This document shows, one piece after another, positions 32,330 through 44,429 of a DNA stretch of 64,000 bases. A model generated the notes under the pieces. The model did not search any database. It was not told the origin of the DNA and saw only the letters and a program-made list of their open reading frames with translations. The first letter of the stretch is position 1. Each line of letters opens with the position of its first letter. Origin of the DNA: Athripsodes cinereus (lineage: Eukaryota > Arthropoda > Insecta > Trichoptera > Leptoceridae); contig OX388321.1 in assembly GCA_947579605.1 (NCBI GenBank), positions 10,877,427 to 10,941,426 on the forward strand, read 5' to 3'. The position numbers and the translations under genes are program-made.

Positions 32330-35160
32330 AACAAAATATATATTTATAATTCTTATTCATTGATGAAAAAAAAACATCTTTACACATTTTTGAATATGAA
32401 GATATTAGTAAAACATCTCGAATTCAACATTTTCAAAGAATGTTAGCTACGTTCGGTTGGTTTTCTGGCTACCTCTCTTGTAAGAAATTCCGATATGGTA
32501 AAGAGTTTGAATTGAAATAGATTTCATATCCAAATACACAATAATTTACAATATGTATTCTTATCTTAATAATTATACCTGCTGATTTAATCAAAACAAG
32601 GAATCCACAAGAATCAGTACACAAACTTAACACTGGGTAGAAGTGATCTGGATCCATTCAAAATCTTAGACATCATAAGATGGCTGAGGTTAGAGTTTTA
32701 ACTGGACAATACTAGATAAGCAAAGTAGGGTAATACACACAATTATTATATAAATCTCATAGATCGCAGAGCATAAGCCACAATATACCAGACTTAAGAA
32801 CAAACCAAATAAATGTTGGTTAATATATGTATGTATAAAGGCGGTAGGTATTAACTTTATAATACTGTTTAAGTAGGTACCTATGTATCTAGTCGTATTA
32901 TATTATTATTTATCACAAAACTACGTATTTTACCTACATTACTAATGATCCCAATCCGCCAATTAATATTAACAATCGGTTTCTGTTTGAAATGATTTAT
33001 TATATATAGACACGAAACATAAATTGTTCAAATATAATTTAATTCAATATTCGTGCTTCTACTCAAATAATTGATAGAATTGTAGGTATTTTGTAGTTAC
33101 TTATATCTGTAGTTATTATTCGCAAGCGTAGCTTTTGCGCCGAATCATTCGTATAAATCAACACATAAAACTGTTTCAATGATGTTGAAGAGGTTTTGTA
33201 TACATGAAAAATTAATTGTCATCTCCCACAAGCAGAGAATGAATTAGTTTTTAAATACTGATGTCAGTAACGTAAAACATAGTAAACAAATTTCGAAACA
33301 GCGACAAAAAGGGTATGTTGCACGGTTGAATTATATTGATTATCTACCGAGTAACTCAATATTATTCATATTAGAAAATATTATTCACTAACCTCACGGT
33401 AGACGCTGTTTCGACAGAACAAACTCGTCAAAATTCGGTGGCAAAGTGGAGCAACAGTCATTAGGTCATAGGACATTAAAAAATTGGAGAAATATATTTA
33501 AAGATAGAAGGAAGTAGCGATGATTGCAGAAGGAGACAAAGGCTCTCAAAATTTGATGGAAAAACATTACGGCTATCGAAAAGAGTATAGGACCTCCACA
33601 ATGAGCAATAAAAATAAGTTTCTATCCTCGGAGAAGTGTCAGAATTGATTATTTATTTCAAGATGCTGTGTAGGTATATTGTACTCGAATAACTGTATTT
33701 ATGTAATATGTTTTATAGAACATAATATTTTGGAGTTGACCCCACCCTTAGATATACATGGGTGTTTCAGAAATTATTGTTACTGTGTCATTGACACTCT
33801 CTGTGATTTTTATAGGATACTCGTAAATTTTCATACCATATTGGGGATTTTATTACATTCCAAGAGACCATAGAACAAATTTATGAATGCAGTATTATTT
33901 CTTGAGATACATTACGTCTATTGTTGAACATAAACTTGTCCTTTGGTTTTTCACTTAACCATATTTCAGATCCATTCAATCGACCCAGTCTACTACCATT
34001 CTGCAGTAATCCTTTTAGTCAATCAAACCTTTTTCCTAATGTTCTTTCACACCTCTTCAATTTGTTATCAAACAGAGTATAAGCAAATGATTGACATGCA
34101 ATCGTTCCGAATAAAAAAATATATTTTCTATCCTTTTCTACCCTGAAAAGCAGGTAAGAACTAAAAGAAAAAAAAATAGAAACCTACTAAAGCTTCTCCG
34201 TTATATCATTCAAAAGTAGTAGATGTGCAAGGACAGGACGACTTGGAGCTTTTTATTGATCCTTTTTACCTATCTCAATAGGGATGTGACGTAAATGGAT
34301 TTATACATCGTGCAAGGATGCTCAGCAAAAGATGGATACTAAAAATGTGTTGGCGTAGTAAAAGCAACACTTGAAAATAATGACGGTTTTCCGCATGACG
34401 TTGTAGTTATCCTATAATAATATAAAATTATACAAACCGTGATTTGTGCCCCAGATTGTCAAATCAATAGTTTCATAATAATAACACAAATTGTTATCAG
34501 TACATTGCTGTAGTTATAATTCAAAATAATAATACTACCGTACTAATAACACTTCGTGATTTTATGTATACTTTCATATTTTGTTAATTAATATATTTGG
34601 TTATTTAATTTCATATTTTTATCATAATTTTATTTATTATATTCTTCACTGTACATTGGTTACAATATTACATATCAAAACAAAGTATCAAAAAAATATA
34701 AGTTATACAATTCAATGTACGGAGGGCCGGTAATTTCATTCTCAATAAAAAAAATGTAATAAATGAGTGATGATGATTATGAACGACATCAATAATTTAG
34801 CATATATTTAACTAAGCTATGAATAACCGATGTTTATAATCTTTGCGATTCTTTATTTTTTTTTAAATAATTTTCCACAAGTTTTATAATATGATTTTAC
34901 TCTTTTGGAAAACTCAATTTTATAGAATTCAACATTAAGAATGTTTCTGCATACGTGCAGAGTTCAAAATTGTTATTTTTGGATTTGTTTGATTTTGATA
35001 CCATACAACTAGTTTAACCATGCGGGTCACAGAGTGTTATTAACGACCAATTTTAAATTCAGATTTACACGGTGACTGAAAATCAAAATTATAACCTTTA
35101 ACATCGTTTCTATATGTATATATCTGTATTATATCTATACTAGAATTAGAAATAACTGTC
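32330..35160. other. No gene seen
   Basis: AT-rich. Open frames of 60-68 codons near 33.68 and 33.94 kb have no domain, splice context or repeat support. A slightly GC-richer strip at 33.39-33.60 kb is unassigned. Confidence 0.5.
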
Positions 35161-35183
35161 AAGTGTCTACTAGTTCCTATGTC

Positions 35184-35615
35184 AGGGATGGGAAACGTTT
35201 CTAGTTAGTATTAGAAGTACTTAAATAGTACGTGTTGTGAAAATTTCTAGTTTATCGATTCGGCCGACAAGCCAACCAGTCGACGATTAAATGACAGATT
35301 AGTCGGCAATGCCGGTCTTTACTTTCAGCAAGGTTCGGGCTCGTTCTTTTTGCTCCATTAGTCATACTTCTAGTCACGTGTTCGTGATTGAAATTTTTTA
35401 CAATATTTTTGAATCTCACTTTTTCCAGTAATCTTTAAAAGTTATTTGACTTACCTAACTGTATATGAAAAAAATCTTAACAATTTATTTATAATATTTT
35501 CTGTTTTTCTGTAGTTCGTTAAGTGCTGATTAGTCGGTATTTTTTACCGACAAATCGCCAACTATAGATGTGGACGACAAGTCGGTTTCTTTAACTAGTT
35601 GGTCTATGTCTAAAA
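35184..35615. mobile_element. Possible hAT-like remnant with AGTCGG words
   Basis: Starts CAGGGATGGGAAACG, an hAT-type terminus. The words GTCGG, CCGAC and AGTCGGC recur in both orientations (35262, 35310, 35530, 35546, 35580), and it ends near ACTAGTTGG. Flanks TCCTATGT and GTCTATGT are similar but not identical. Tentative. Confidence 0.35.
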
Positions 35616-35984
35616 ATTACATCTATTTATCATATCACGCCTGTCTTTTAGTTTGTTACTACAACATGGTACGTACTGTTAATGATTTAGGGAACATAGA
35701 AAGTTTGGCACGCAAGAAATTTCCGCATAACGCAACCGAAAAATAACATAACCGGTTTTTGTATTATAGAAACTTCTTATTACATACTTGAAACTACATA
35801 TGTCTGCGAATAAATAATTATTGTGTCTTTCTGTGCATGTTTTCATAATTTATGATATAAAAGTTTAAGTCAAAAAGTTTCAAGATATTTTATTACCAAT
35901 ATCCCAAATTTACTATTCCTACCTATATCATTACTGTATCTCTCACAAGAATACCCACTAAGCTTTACTACATACATGTACATA

Positions 35985-36130
35985 GCATGCAAGTCTTCCT
36001 CTTCATGGCTATGAAAGAGATGATCCATCTTGAAGGCGTGGCGAATCTTGTCTCTGAATTGATGTTGTCAAATGTCTTATTCGTAATATTTTACGGATAT
36101 CTGTTTTTTAAAGGACACACTTAGAAGTGC
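35985..36130 (+). repeat. Repeat A copy, eroded
   Basis: GCATGCAAGTCTTCCTCTTC, GAATTGATGTTGTCAAATGTC, TTTAAAGGACACACTTAGAAG. The 5' terminal block is missing. Confidence 0.6.
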
Positions 36131-36156
36131 GATACATATTCTTTAATAATTTATTA

Positions 36157-36200
36157 ATATGAACTTCCACCAAGAACCGTCGGTCAATAAATTAAACTTT
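36157..36200 (+). repeat. 3' block of the hammerhead-bearing repeat family
   Basis: TGAACTTCCACCAAGAACCG then TCGGTCAATAAATTAAACTTTA. The same block follows the hammerhead motifs at 39528 and 47857. Here the hammerhead part is absent. Confidence 0.65.
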
Positions 36201-36397
36201 ACTTATTCTTTACTTGAGACTTCAAGGAACGAATATGATATATGTATTAGTAGAAAAAATATTAACAGAAATGTGCTTACAAGCTTCATTTGAATTTACC
36301 ACGTGTAAAATTTATATTTACATGCCTATCGGTACCATTGAAAGAAATTCAGACTGTCACCGGCTTCATAAGCAAATTGAAAACTGCACTCTTCACC

Positions 36398-36436
36398 GTC
36401 GCCCTTGAGACGGTCTAGGGACTGTTAAACGGCGTC
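36398..36436 (+). repeat. GCGCC hairpin motif, copy 1
   Basis: GTCGCCCTTGAGACGGTC, TAGG, GACTGTTAAACGGCGTC. Inner stem ACGGTC/GACTGT (one G-U) and outer stem near GTCGCC/GGCGTC. Then AAAACAAAATCACCC. See 51141-51178 for the family. Confidence 0.7.
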
Positions 36437-36889
36437 AAAACAAAATCACCCAGAATCATCATCATCATTTCAATTGTTTGATGTACATAATTACATATGT
36501 ACTTCATTAAAATTAGTTTTGTATAATTGCCATTTTGAATAATGGTTTATTGTCAAATATTGTGCGAAACAAATAATCCGCTATTTGTACCAATATTTTT
36601 TTACAATATAGATTACTTTGCATTTTTTTCCTAGAATATATTGCTGGATCTAGATAATATGTTACAAGTACCTCTAGATTCATTTTATACTGTGATTTTT
36701 ACACAATAGGAAGGTATGAGGTTGATATGTATATATGTCATAAAAATATTGCAAACATGACATGGAAACGTGCGTAAGCCTACATATACCCCATCAATTT
36801 TTTTAGCGTACGTCAGTGGTGCTCTAATGTCAGGTGCGGTACCTATAAGATAAAGGCAATACTGGTCACCGCCTAATATCCTGCTCTTT

Positions 36890-36990
36890 TACACCATCAA
36901 TGTTCTCTAAGCGGGGTATTGAGTTTATTTATTGCATTTGATAGATATACAGGTTATATTCTCCGTGCCATGCCTAGTAAAAAATATTCA
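36890..36990 (+). repeat. Repeat A copy, eroded
   Basis: ACACCATCAATGTTC, AAGCGGGGTATTGAG, TTATTCTCCGTGCCATGCC, then AAAAATATTCAAGATATG. Internal deletions. Confidence 0.5.
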
Positions 36991-37429
36991 AGATATGTGG
37001 TTTTATTTAATAAGAAATAGAAAAAAAATATACTAAGTATTGAATATACCTATCGAATTAATATGAACCATGTCAATATGGATTTAAGCTCGTATCTAAG
37101 TTTATTTTTGTGAGCGACAGAAAGTTGAATTCGTGAGCATGTGACATTTCGAAACGCAATTTAAATATTTTCATTCCAATCGATTTTTTTTCTCATGAAT
37201 TTTGTTTTTAAATATCCTATTTGAAAATTATATACTTAACAATAGTACCTACGCACAAAGGCACCACAACCAAGCTGGGACAGCAGGAATAAAATTTTAT
37301 TATATTTGTAAATATAGAATTAAAAAATAATCAATACTGTGAATAAACATATTTTAAAATTGTTAACATGTATTCAACAATAACACTTTATTTTTCATAC
37401 TGATCTATCTCCTTTGTTAAAGCCCATTA

Positions 37430-37610
37430 CCCATTCCCAATTAACTAAACTCTGAGTTAGATCAGGGCTCCATTACGCCAAGGTACTTTCTTCAGAAATG
37501 TTTGTCCATTGCTGCTTTCAAAACCTCTAGTCACTACTAACAAAGAGCTTTCAATCGCAACAGAATTTGTTCATTGATCTCAATTCAAATCAATAATGAA
37601 AGTTTGTCTG
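37430..37610 (-). pseudogene. Diverged partner of the 32.0-32.2-kb relic
   Basis: TCCATTGCTGCTTTCAAAAC, CTCTAGTCACTACTAACAAAG and AACAGAATTTGTTCATTGA line up with 32.04-32.13 kb. The minus-strand frame has several stops. It is an older copy of the same unidentified sequence. Confidence 0.45.
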
Positions 37611-37614
37611 GACT

Positions 37615-38060
37615 AATTTTTTTAATAAAACAAACAATTTTTTTAATGAACTTAGTATGTGGTATTCGAAAATCATTCTCCCCAAATTAAGATCTTGTTT
37701 CGCTACTGGCTAAAGTTTTATAATGTTAATAAACTCTATATTTACAACTCAACAAAAAGTTTACAGCGTTATACTTATTTTATACAACGTAACTTTACGA
37801 CTTTGAACTTTTTTTATAAACAAGGTGTTAGCTATGAAATGAAACAGGCATTTTTTTTTTAAATATGTGTGATATGCAGGTAAATATATGAAATCATAAA
37901 AAGTGTATGAGCTATATAAATAAATTGTATACGTATTTATATTATGTACTGTAAAAATGATTACCAATAATTATTTTCAATACTTTTAAATAAGAGAATC
38001 ATGATTTATTTTACGACTATTTGAATATTCATCGTGAAGTGACCGGTATAGGATATGTCC
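37615..38060. other. No gene seen
   Basis: AT-rich; nothing recognised. Confidence 0.5.
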
Positions 38061-38067
38061 CCAACTA

Positions 38068-38260
38068 ATTTTTGTTAGCTTTTGAGTGTCCGGAAAAAGG
38101 GACATATTTGTAAAACATCATAAATAAGATATTATGCTCTTCAGTTCAGCGATGAAGCATACCACGAAGAGGATTGCACGCATGTTTATTACGTGCAGTT
38201 CGACCGCTGGCTACCCTACTTGATGATAGGAGATGTCAAGACGTCATAAATGATTAGTTT
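38068..38260 (-). repeat. Repeat A copy
   Basis: TTTTGAGTGTCCGGAAAAAGG, TCTTCAGTTCAGCGATGAAG, CATGTTTATTACGTGCAG, CCGCTGGCTACCCTACTTG, then GTCAAGACGTCAT. Near full length. Confidence 0.75.
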
Positions 38261-38404
38261 AAACATATAATCTTAAAAAAATCAGAATTAATTTCCACAA
38301 ATATTTGAAATAAAATAAATGCAGCCATTAGTCATGTTATTATTTCCAAAAAGCTCTACCTAGAACTGAAAAAAGTTAATTAGGTTAAAAACAGTTTGAA
38401 TAGG

Positions 38405-38442
38405 TAGCTGGCTACTCCACTTGTGAGAATTGCCGTGATGAT
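38405..38442 (-). repeat. Repeat A terminus
   Basis: AGCTGGCTACTCCACTTGTG then AGAATTGCCGTGATGAT: a terminal block alone, as at 25.2 kb. Confidence 0.7.
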
Positions 38443-38444
38443 AA

Positions 38445-39320
38445 AGTAGTACACTATCTAAACACATGTTATTATCATATTAATTAGAAAAATCATTTTT
38501 CACAGTTAATTGAAATATAAATATACCAAATGGTACAAAGTTTGATAAATTATTGTATGTATAGTTTTGTAAAATGAATAATCGTACAGACCTCAGCTTA
38601 TATAAAGTTTAGAAATTCCATTCAAATACGTCTGACAAACAATTTGCATATTGCTTTTTGTTTCATAATCATGTTTCCAAAATCAAGTTAATACTAAGCT
38701 CGTAAATGAAAATCTATGATTATAATCATGTCTAGTACCTACATACATTGTTCATTATAGGTATAAATGATATTTTCATTGTTGGAGTAAATAATACAAA
38801 AGTATTTCGTTAAAGTATTGTATTCAATATCGATATAGACAGATAAACTTCATATTATTCGTATTTATGTGTGATTAAATGTATTCTGTCGAATCACATT
38901 GAAACAATGCATTAAAGAATTATTCATTATGAATTTAATATTTCAGTAGAGAATTATTATTGAATATTAAAATATGTAATCGAAAGTTTATTATGCACGA
39001 AATTAATAAATATTTATTAACATTTTATTTCATCCAAAATAACGGCATGTCATACACATGCTTTTTTGTATTAAATTATTATTTGTTCGACAAAAGCTGT
39101 ACGTATAAAACTATTAAAACATGTGTTTCGGTTCTCAGCACATACTCATCAAATTTTTGATTTAATTTAACTGAATTATTTATATTAAACATCGCCTGCC
39201 TTGTGGACTCGGTAGGAGCATTGAATATTAAACGACTCAATTCTTTTTTGAACACCTTATTATACACGCATACATCATTTTCATAATTAATCAACAACGA
39301 AGTACACATAACAATTTTTT
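38445..39320. other. No gene seen
   Basis: AT-rich. A reverse-strand open frame ends near 39080 and starts near 39345, inside the left edge of the next repeat. No domain recognised. Confidence 0.45.
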
Positions 39321-39325
39321 TTAAG

Positions 39326-39590
39326 TGGTTGACGATACATGACAATAACTCATCTCTTAGTGCTATTATTTTAATCTATTGTTTTCTATTTGTCACGTAC
39401 CTTACTTATAATGAAGCTTCACTTTACTTTTGCCTGACGATGAGAGCGGAAGCTCTTGAAAGCCGGCTCGCAAAAAAAAAGTCAATTTTGGAATAACTAT
39501 ATATCGAGTTTCATTTTTTTTTTTAATATGAACTTCCACCAAGAACCGTCATTCGATATATAAAACTTTATTATAACATTTTTGTTTTAA
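39326..39590 (+). mobile_element. Hammerhead-bearing repeat (Penelope/retrozyme-type), copy 1
   Basis: Shares with 58481-58680 the head GGTTGACGATACATGA, TTGTTTTCTATTTGTCAC, AATGAAGCTTCACTTTACTT, the ribozyme core and the following TGGAATAACTA...GTTTCATTTT. It then ends ATGAACTTCCACCAAGAACC. Hammerhead motifs are established in Penelope-like elements and in small animal retrozymes. No reverse transcriptase or GIY-YIG nuclease is visible, so a truncated or non-autonomous copy is likely. Confidence 0.65.
39428..39475 (+). ncRNA. Hammerhead ribozyme motif, copy 1
   Basis: Stem I TTTTGC (39428-39433) with GCAAAA (39470-39475). Core CTGACGA (39434-39440). Stem II GAGAGC/GCTCTT with GGAA loop (39442-39457). 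GAAA (39458-39461). Stem III AGCC/GGCT (39461-39468), directly fused and self-complementary. Expected cleavage after C39469. All core bases of the CUGANGA...GAAA...UH pattern are present. One oddity is an unpaired T (39441) between core and stem II. A very short stem III is typical of type I animal hammerheads, which work best as dimers. Confidence 0.78.
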
Positions 39591-39840
39591 TTTGTCTTTC
39601 TATTAATTGGACTCTATCTACAAGTATTGGATACCTTCACATCATTTAATGCAGTGAGCCCAGGGTTTGAATGGGTGAAACTTGAAAAAGCAGACCTTAG
39701 CAGCTTCAACATTTAACTCAAATGGAAGAATTTGAAGAAACTAGCATAGTTAAATTTTTAATTAATTTGCCTTAAAAATACATGGGTTTGGGTAGATGGC
39801 GCTCTTGCAGCTGCCTGAACCCACAACTTCTCTTTCTTTT

Positions 39841-39889
39841 AAATTTAATTGATGTTTAACAAAGTAATAGTTAAACATCAATTAAATTT
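39841..39889. repeat. 20-bp perfect inverted repeat
   Basis: AAATTTAATTGATGTTTAAC and its reverse complement, with a 9-base loop. Just upstream (39783-39823) is a second, GC-richer hairpin, GGGTTTGGGTAG...CTGCCTGAACCC. Possibly a small MITE. Confidence 0.75.
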
Positions 39890-40098
39890 TTATTTTGTTT
39901 TCATTCCGACTAAAATACAGTGTAGTTTATTTAATTATGTTGTTTTTAGTGTTAACTGTGCTAAAGTTTAAATGATAAATTGTAAAAAAAGAAATATACA
40001 AACTAAATCTTATAAAAAATTGTGACAATAATATTTAACCAAATTTGTATTATAAAAGTAGTAAAGAATAAATAATTGTGTGAAATAATAGTGTTAAT

Positions 40099-40150
40099 GC
40101 GCCCTTGGGATGATTTGAATCATGAAAACGGCGCAATATAAATTTTCCAA
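40099..40150 (+). repeat. GCGCC hairpin motif, copy 2
   Basis: GCGCCCTTGGGATGATTTGA then ATCATGAAAACGGCGC. Inner stem ATGATT/AATCAT differs in sequence from the other copies yet pairs fully. Then AATATAAATTTTCC. Confidence 0.65.
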
Positions 40151-40154
40151 TAAT

Positions 40155-42400
40155 AATGGGGGATTTATGTACAGTACAATAACGTGTTCAATGCCATAAA
40201 TCATCTTTGGTGTACGGATCGATTGTGTGTTTTTTAAACAAATCTATCTTTATATATAATAATATATAGTAGAGAATTGTTTTAATAAGAAAAATATGTA
40301 GATAATAACCATAACCTAATTACTTATTCTTACAGAAAAGGTTTTTTACTATTCATATCTTAATTTTACGTTCAGGTGTTTAAGGGAGCGGGCTTTTTCC
40401 ATGAACAGATAAAACATAAAATGTTGAGAAGAATAAATGTAATACATTTATATAATATGATTATCTTTGTATAGTTACAAAATATTTATATCCTTACTTC
40501 ACAATGCTCTAATTCTACTTTATCACTGTTTACAATTCCTACTGTGTTAAATTTATAAAAAAGAGAAATACAAGTGACAACAGTAATAATATCTATTCGT
40601 CCCTCTCGGACCTTTAAGATGTAAGTAAGAATATACTGAAACCCTTATAATGCTTGGTAATTTTTCTACAAGAAATTTTATTACACTTAAGCGCCCACCC
40701 TATTGTTCTCTGTTTGTGATAGGTACACGGAGGAAATTTTCTTATTTCGCATAAACAACAAAGCAGCTTATCATATGCCTTAGTTTTTGCTCTAGAAAAA
40801 GGCTTCTTTTTCTAGTTACAAGCAACAAAAAACTATAAAATACGATATGTCAACTAAAGAACGAATTTTACTGCTTTAAATTGTGCGCCTGCTTCAACGT
40901 AAATTGTTAGGAAATTGTATTTTTCTAGATTCTATGTTATTATTTCTAGGAAAATATATTACGAAACTATTTCTTTTCCTTTTTATATCAACATTTTGTT
41001 ATATTTTATTTAGTTTAGTGATGATATTAATATATGATTATTTTTATATCCATCACCATTATAGATTTAAATGATTGAATTACCTACGACTGTAGCGTTG
41101 AATATATTTCGTTAGAAAACATATACAACAGATTCGCTCGAAAGTGATTTGTTTAACAATCTAATACGACAGTATTAATAACTTGATAGAGATAAAAGGA
41201 TATCAGATGTCAGTTAGCATGAAAAGAACTTAAAGGTAAAATGAAAGCCCGGTGATACAGGAGAGGCATTTTACATTTTAGACTCTCACCTTACGCCCGG
41301 ATAACTCATAAATTGGGACATTCAATTTAAAAAGGAGAGACAAAATTATATTGACTAGGTCATATATGGTCATAAAGAGACCCATTGCTAGTCGTATTAA
41401 CAAAAGGAGTTTTAAAGACAGTGAAAAGCAATTATTGTAAATGCCTATAATATTGTGCGGTAATCACATAATTTTAAAACAGATTCATGTATGCTGTTGG
41501 GGAATGATTATTCTAAGAATATAGTAATTTACCTGTTCTTGAATGCTGTTTGTTGTGTGAGAGACAGACGCTATTTTGACTTATTTTCTATCGGATCAAC
41601 TCGGCGTGTCAAGTTAACGAAGATACAGATCTACACAATACACGTTGAGTTAAACATAAGTTTTCAACTTAAGATCGAGTATTTTAGATAGGAGCAATCA
41701 AGAATGTTTCGGATAAATGGAAGTCCCCAGACTTCTGCGCTATCCGGGTGGTTGGTGGGTCTCCTTCAATGTAGGAGCAATCAAGATATTAGGCGCGGAA
41801 AGCCTAGTGATACGTAGTATACATGTTGATCTATTTATTATTATATTCCTAATGAGTATGTTCAAAAAACATTACGTTGTAATATAATCATAAACATAAT
41901 ATGGAATTATAGCACATTATAGGTAGGTGAAATACACTTTCTCAAATAAGTTATGCATGATTTTGGCTTTATATTTTTTCAGCGATTATAAGTACTGGTA
42001 AGGTCAATGTCCGATAAATAAAAAAATAAATAATGAAAACAAAAAGCTAGAGATATAATGTTATCCTAAGCACATTAAGATAATTTGGAATATATTTATA
42101 TCGTAATGACATGCAATAGTAAATGTGCTGAGTTGTTCTATCGACTTCAAAGGCATTAGGAAAATTGAATATATTTGCTTCCTCTATAAATGAAGGATTT
42201 ATGTAGATAAAATACCGATAATTTTAATAATAATAATAAAATATTCAGATAAATTAATTATTTCTTATTTCAGAACCCTTACCGATATTTTTTTCATGTT
42301 GAATTTGGTGTTTACCTGTTACAACTAAACAATCTCTCACAAAAAAATATTTAATTTTTAGATTACATACAACTACTACTATAGTATCATAGTAAATCCT
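40155..42400. other. No gene seen; small direct repeat
   Basis: AT-rich. TAGGAGCAATCAAGA occurs at about 41689 and 41772, bracketing a ~68-bp GC-richer insert (AGTCCCCAGACTTCTGCGC). Nothing else recognised. Confidence 0.5.
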
Positions 42401-42407
42401 CCAAAAC

Positions 42408-42505
42408 GGATAGCCAGTGGATGTAATAAACATGCAAGATGTTTTCTAGGTGCCAATGAAAGATGGGTTCAGAATGGGTATCATGCCTCATTGTTGAAAT
42501 GAAAT
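42408..42505 (+). repeat. Repeat A fragment
   Basis: GATAGCCAGTGGATGTAAT, AAACATGCAAGATGTTTTC, AGGTGCCAATGAAAG, TATCATGCCTCATTGTTGAA. Confidence 0.6.
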
Positions 42506-42509
42506 GAAT

Positions 42510-43400
42510 ACAAATTTTATTCACGAAAATTGTGATAAGAAATTGTTGAAAATTAAGAAAGAAAAACAAGAAAATTTGGGACCGAAATTTGGCATTTTCC
42601 ATCCGATATAATTTGGTGTAAAGGCATCATTTTGTCGAAAATGCGTTTGACATCCCTCACCTATGACTTTTCCCTGATTGTTAAACAGAGAAAGTTCTAT
42701 TTTGTAGGTTTTTGGCTTTTCATGGGTCGCGTTATGGTGTCGTTTACAAATTCTTTATGATTCTTCTACTACTGGTCATTTTTATACAACACTTTTTACG
42801 GCAAATTGGCTACATAAAATGAAATATTTTAGTATTTATATGTACCCACTACTTAGACTTAATGTTTGTGAAAAGCTTGGAATACATATAGGTATATATT
42901 ATTCTTTTCTATTTTCAAAGGTCATCTAATCATCTGATCAGGGTCATTGTGTTATTTTTTTATTTATTTTAACATAACATCATAATAAATATAATATATA
43001 TGATACTTAAATCATAATTACAAAAAATTAATGTCAATGACACTGTTTTATAATATATCAGTCCATATACAGGTATCAAGTACATATTATCATTATTGCA
43101 CAAATAAAAACATTACCTTCTCCAATATTTTTTGATACAATAATAAGCAAGAAATTTATAATATTCTTTCATTAGTTAAAATGAATTAAAAAAAAATTAG
43201 CTTAAAAAAATTATCATTTCAAATGTACAGTAATAAAAAAAAATTACGCATGTCTCTGTAAGTGACATCTCCCTCACAACTAGAAATTAGAGTTGACAAG
43301 ACTTTCTATCTGACTCAAGTTATTCTCAGTCACTGTCATTTTATAAGCATATTTATAGCTTAAAATTTATCAAAAAGGTTACAGTTCAATAAGGAATAAA
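42510..43400. other. No gene seen
   Basis: AT-rich; nothing recognised. Confidence 0.5.
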
Positions 43401-43432
43401 TTCCCGATACGAGACAGATTTCCTTGCTGTGA

Positions 43433-43549
43433 GACATAAGGGATTGGACCGGCATCCAAAGTGTGGAGGAGCAGTTGCAACTGGCACAAGACAGGAACAG
43501 CTTCGTCGAGGTGATCGCCAACGTTGGAGAAACCCAAAAGGGCACTTAA
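43433..43549 (+). pseudogene. RTE-type polyprotein, extreme C-terminus
   Basis: Frame DIRDWTGIQSVEEQLQLAQD continuing RNSFVEVIANVGETQKGT and a stop at 43547-43549. An in-frame stop lies just upstream at 43430. The AxDRxxFxxVIANVG ending is shared with the reverse-strand relic at 51.6 kb. It is only the last ~39 codons of a reverse-transcriptase polyprotein; the rest is lost. Confidence 0.65.
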
Positions 43550-43554
43550 AGAAA

Positions 43555-44320
43555 TAAATTTAACTTTACTCAAAAAGATTAAGGTTTGATCAAAAAAACT
43601 CCAAAACAGTTATAAATATGGATTATTTTTCAGTACAAATTTAAGCCTTTAAGAAAGAAAGATTCTTATTTATTAAAAGTATTTTTTTTAGTCTAACTAA
43701 CTGCTTTAAATTTGTTTCTCAATTTTTTATTATTCTTTGAAAAAAGTCAAGTTTATAGTAAGTTTAGAATAAGGTGGGTACTGGTACAAATTTCTCGGTA
43801 TCACTTAAGAGTGTTTACTCGCAAATATTTTGACTAGTGTTTCGTAAGTAGGCAAATAAGATGAAGATTTCATTTTCATCAAAAATTTTCATTTCTTTAC
43901 AAGATTTTAAGCTTATCTCTGCTGAAGGTCAAGTCATTAAGTCAAGATATTGTAGGCTACAGACAACCTATTTGAATATTTCATCTTTTAACTAATTTCT
44001 CGAAATATTATATTTTGCTGTACCCACGCAAGAATTTATTTAATTCAGTAAAGTAATTTACTTAATTACATTAATGAAAAATAAAAAAAAACTGAAAGGA
44101 TGAGTGATATAATTTTATAGAAGACCTTAATATAAATTATTATACAAATATTTTTTCGAAAGTAATCAAGTTTTCACAACAAAATATAAAGATTCGAAGA
44201 ATCCTAAATGGTGTAAGTTCGAAGAGAAAAAATATAATTTTTCTTTTCATATAGCCGAAAATAAATTTGAATTCGAGGAAATGTTTTTTTTTACGTTTAA
44301 TTTTATAATTTATCGGCTTC
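43555..44320. other. No gene seen
   Basis: AT-rich; nothing recognised. Confidence 0.5.
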
Positions 44321-44335
44321 AGCTATGGAGCACCA

Positions 44336-44425
44336 TGACTTCCACTCTTTTCCGCAAGTTTTCGAGTATCCTGTAGAAGATGATCGAAAAAAGGCATTAA
44401 ACAGATTGAATTCAGCGATGAGGTA
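44336..44425 (-). repeat. Repeat A fragment
   Basis: CTCTTTTCCGCAAGTTTTC, GAGTATCCTGTAGAAG, TTGAATTCAGCGATGAGGTA. Confidence 0.6.
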
Positions 44426-44429
44426 TATT

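Noticed and set aside
43360..43573. Reverse-strand frames of about 61-64 codons
   Set aside because: Antisense to the plus-strand RTE C-terminus that ends at 43549.
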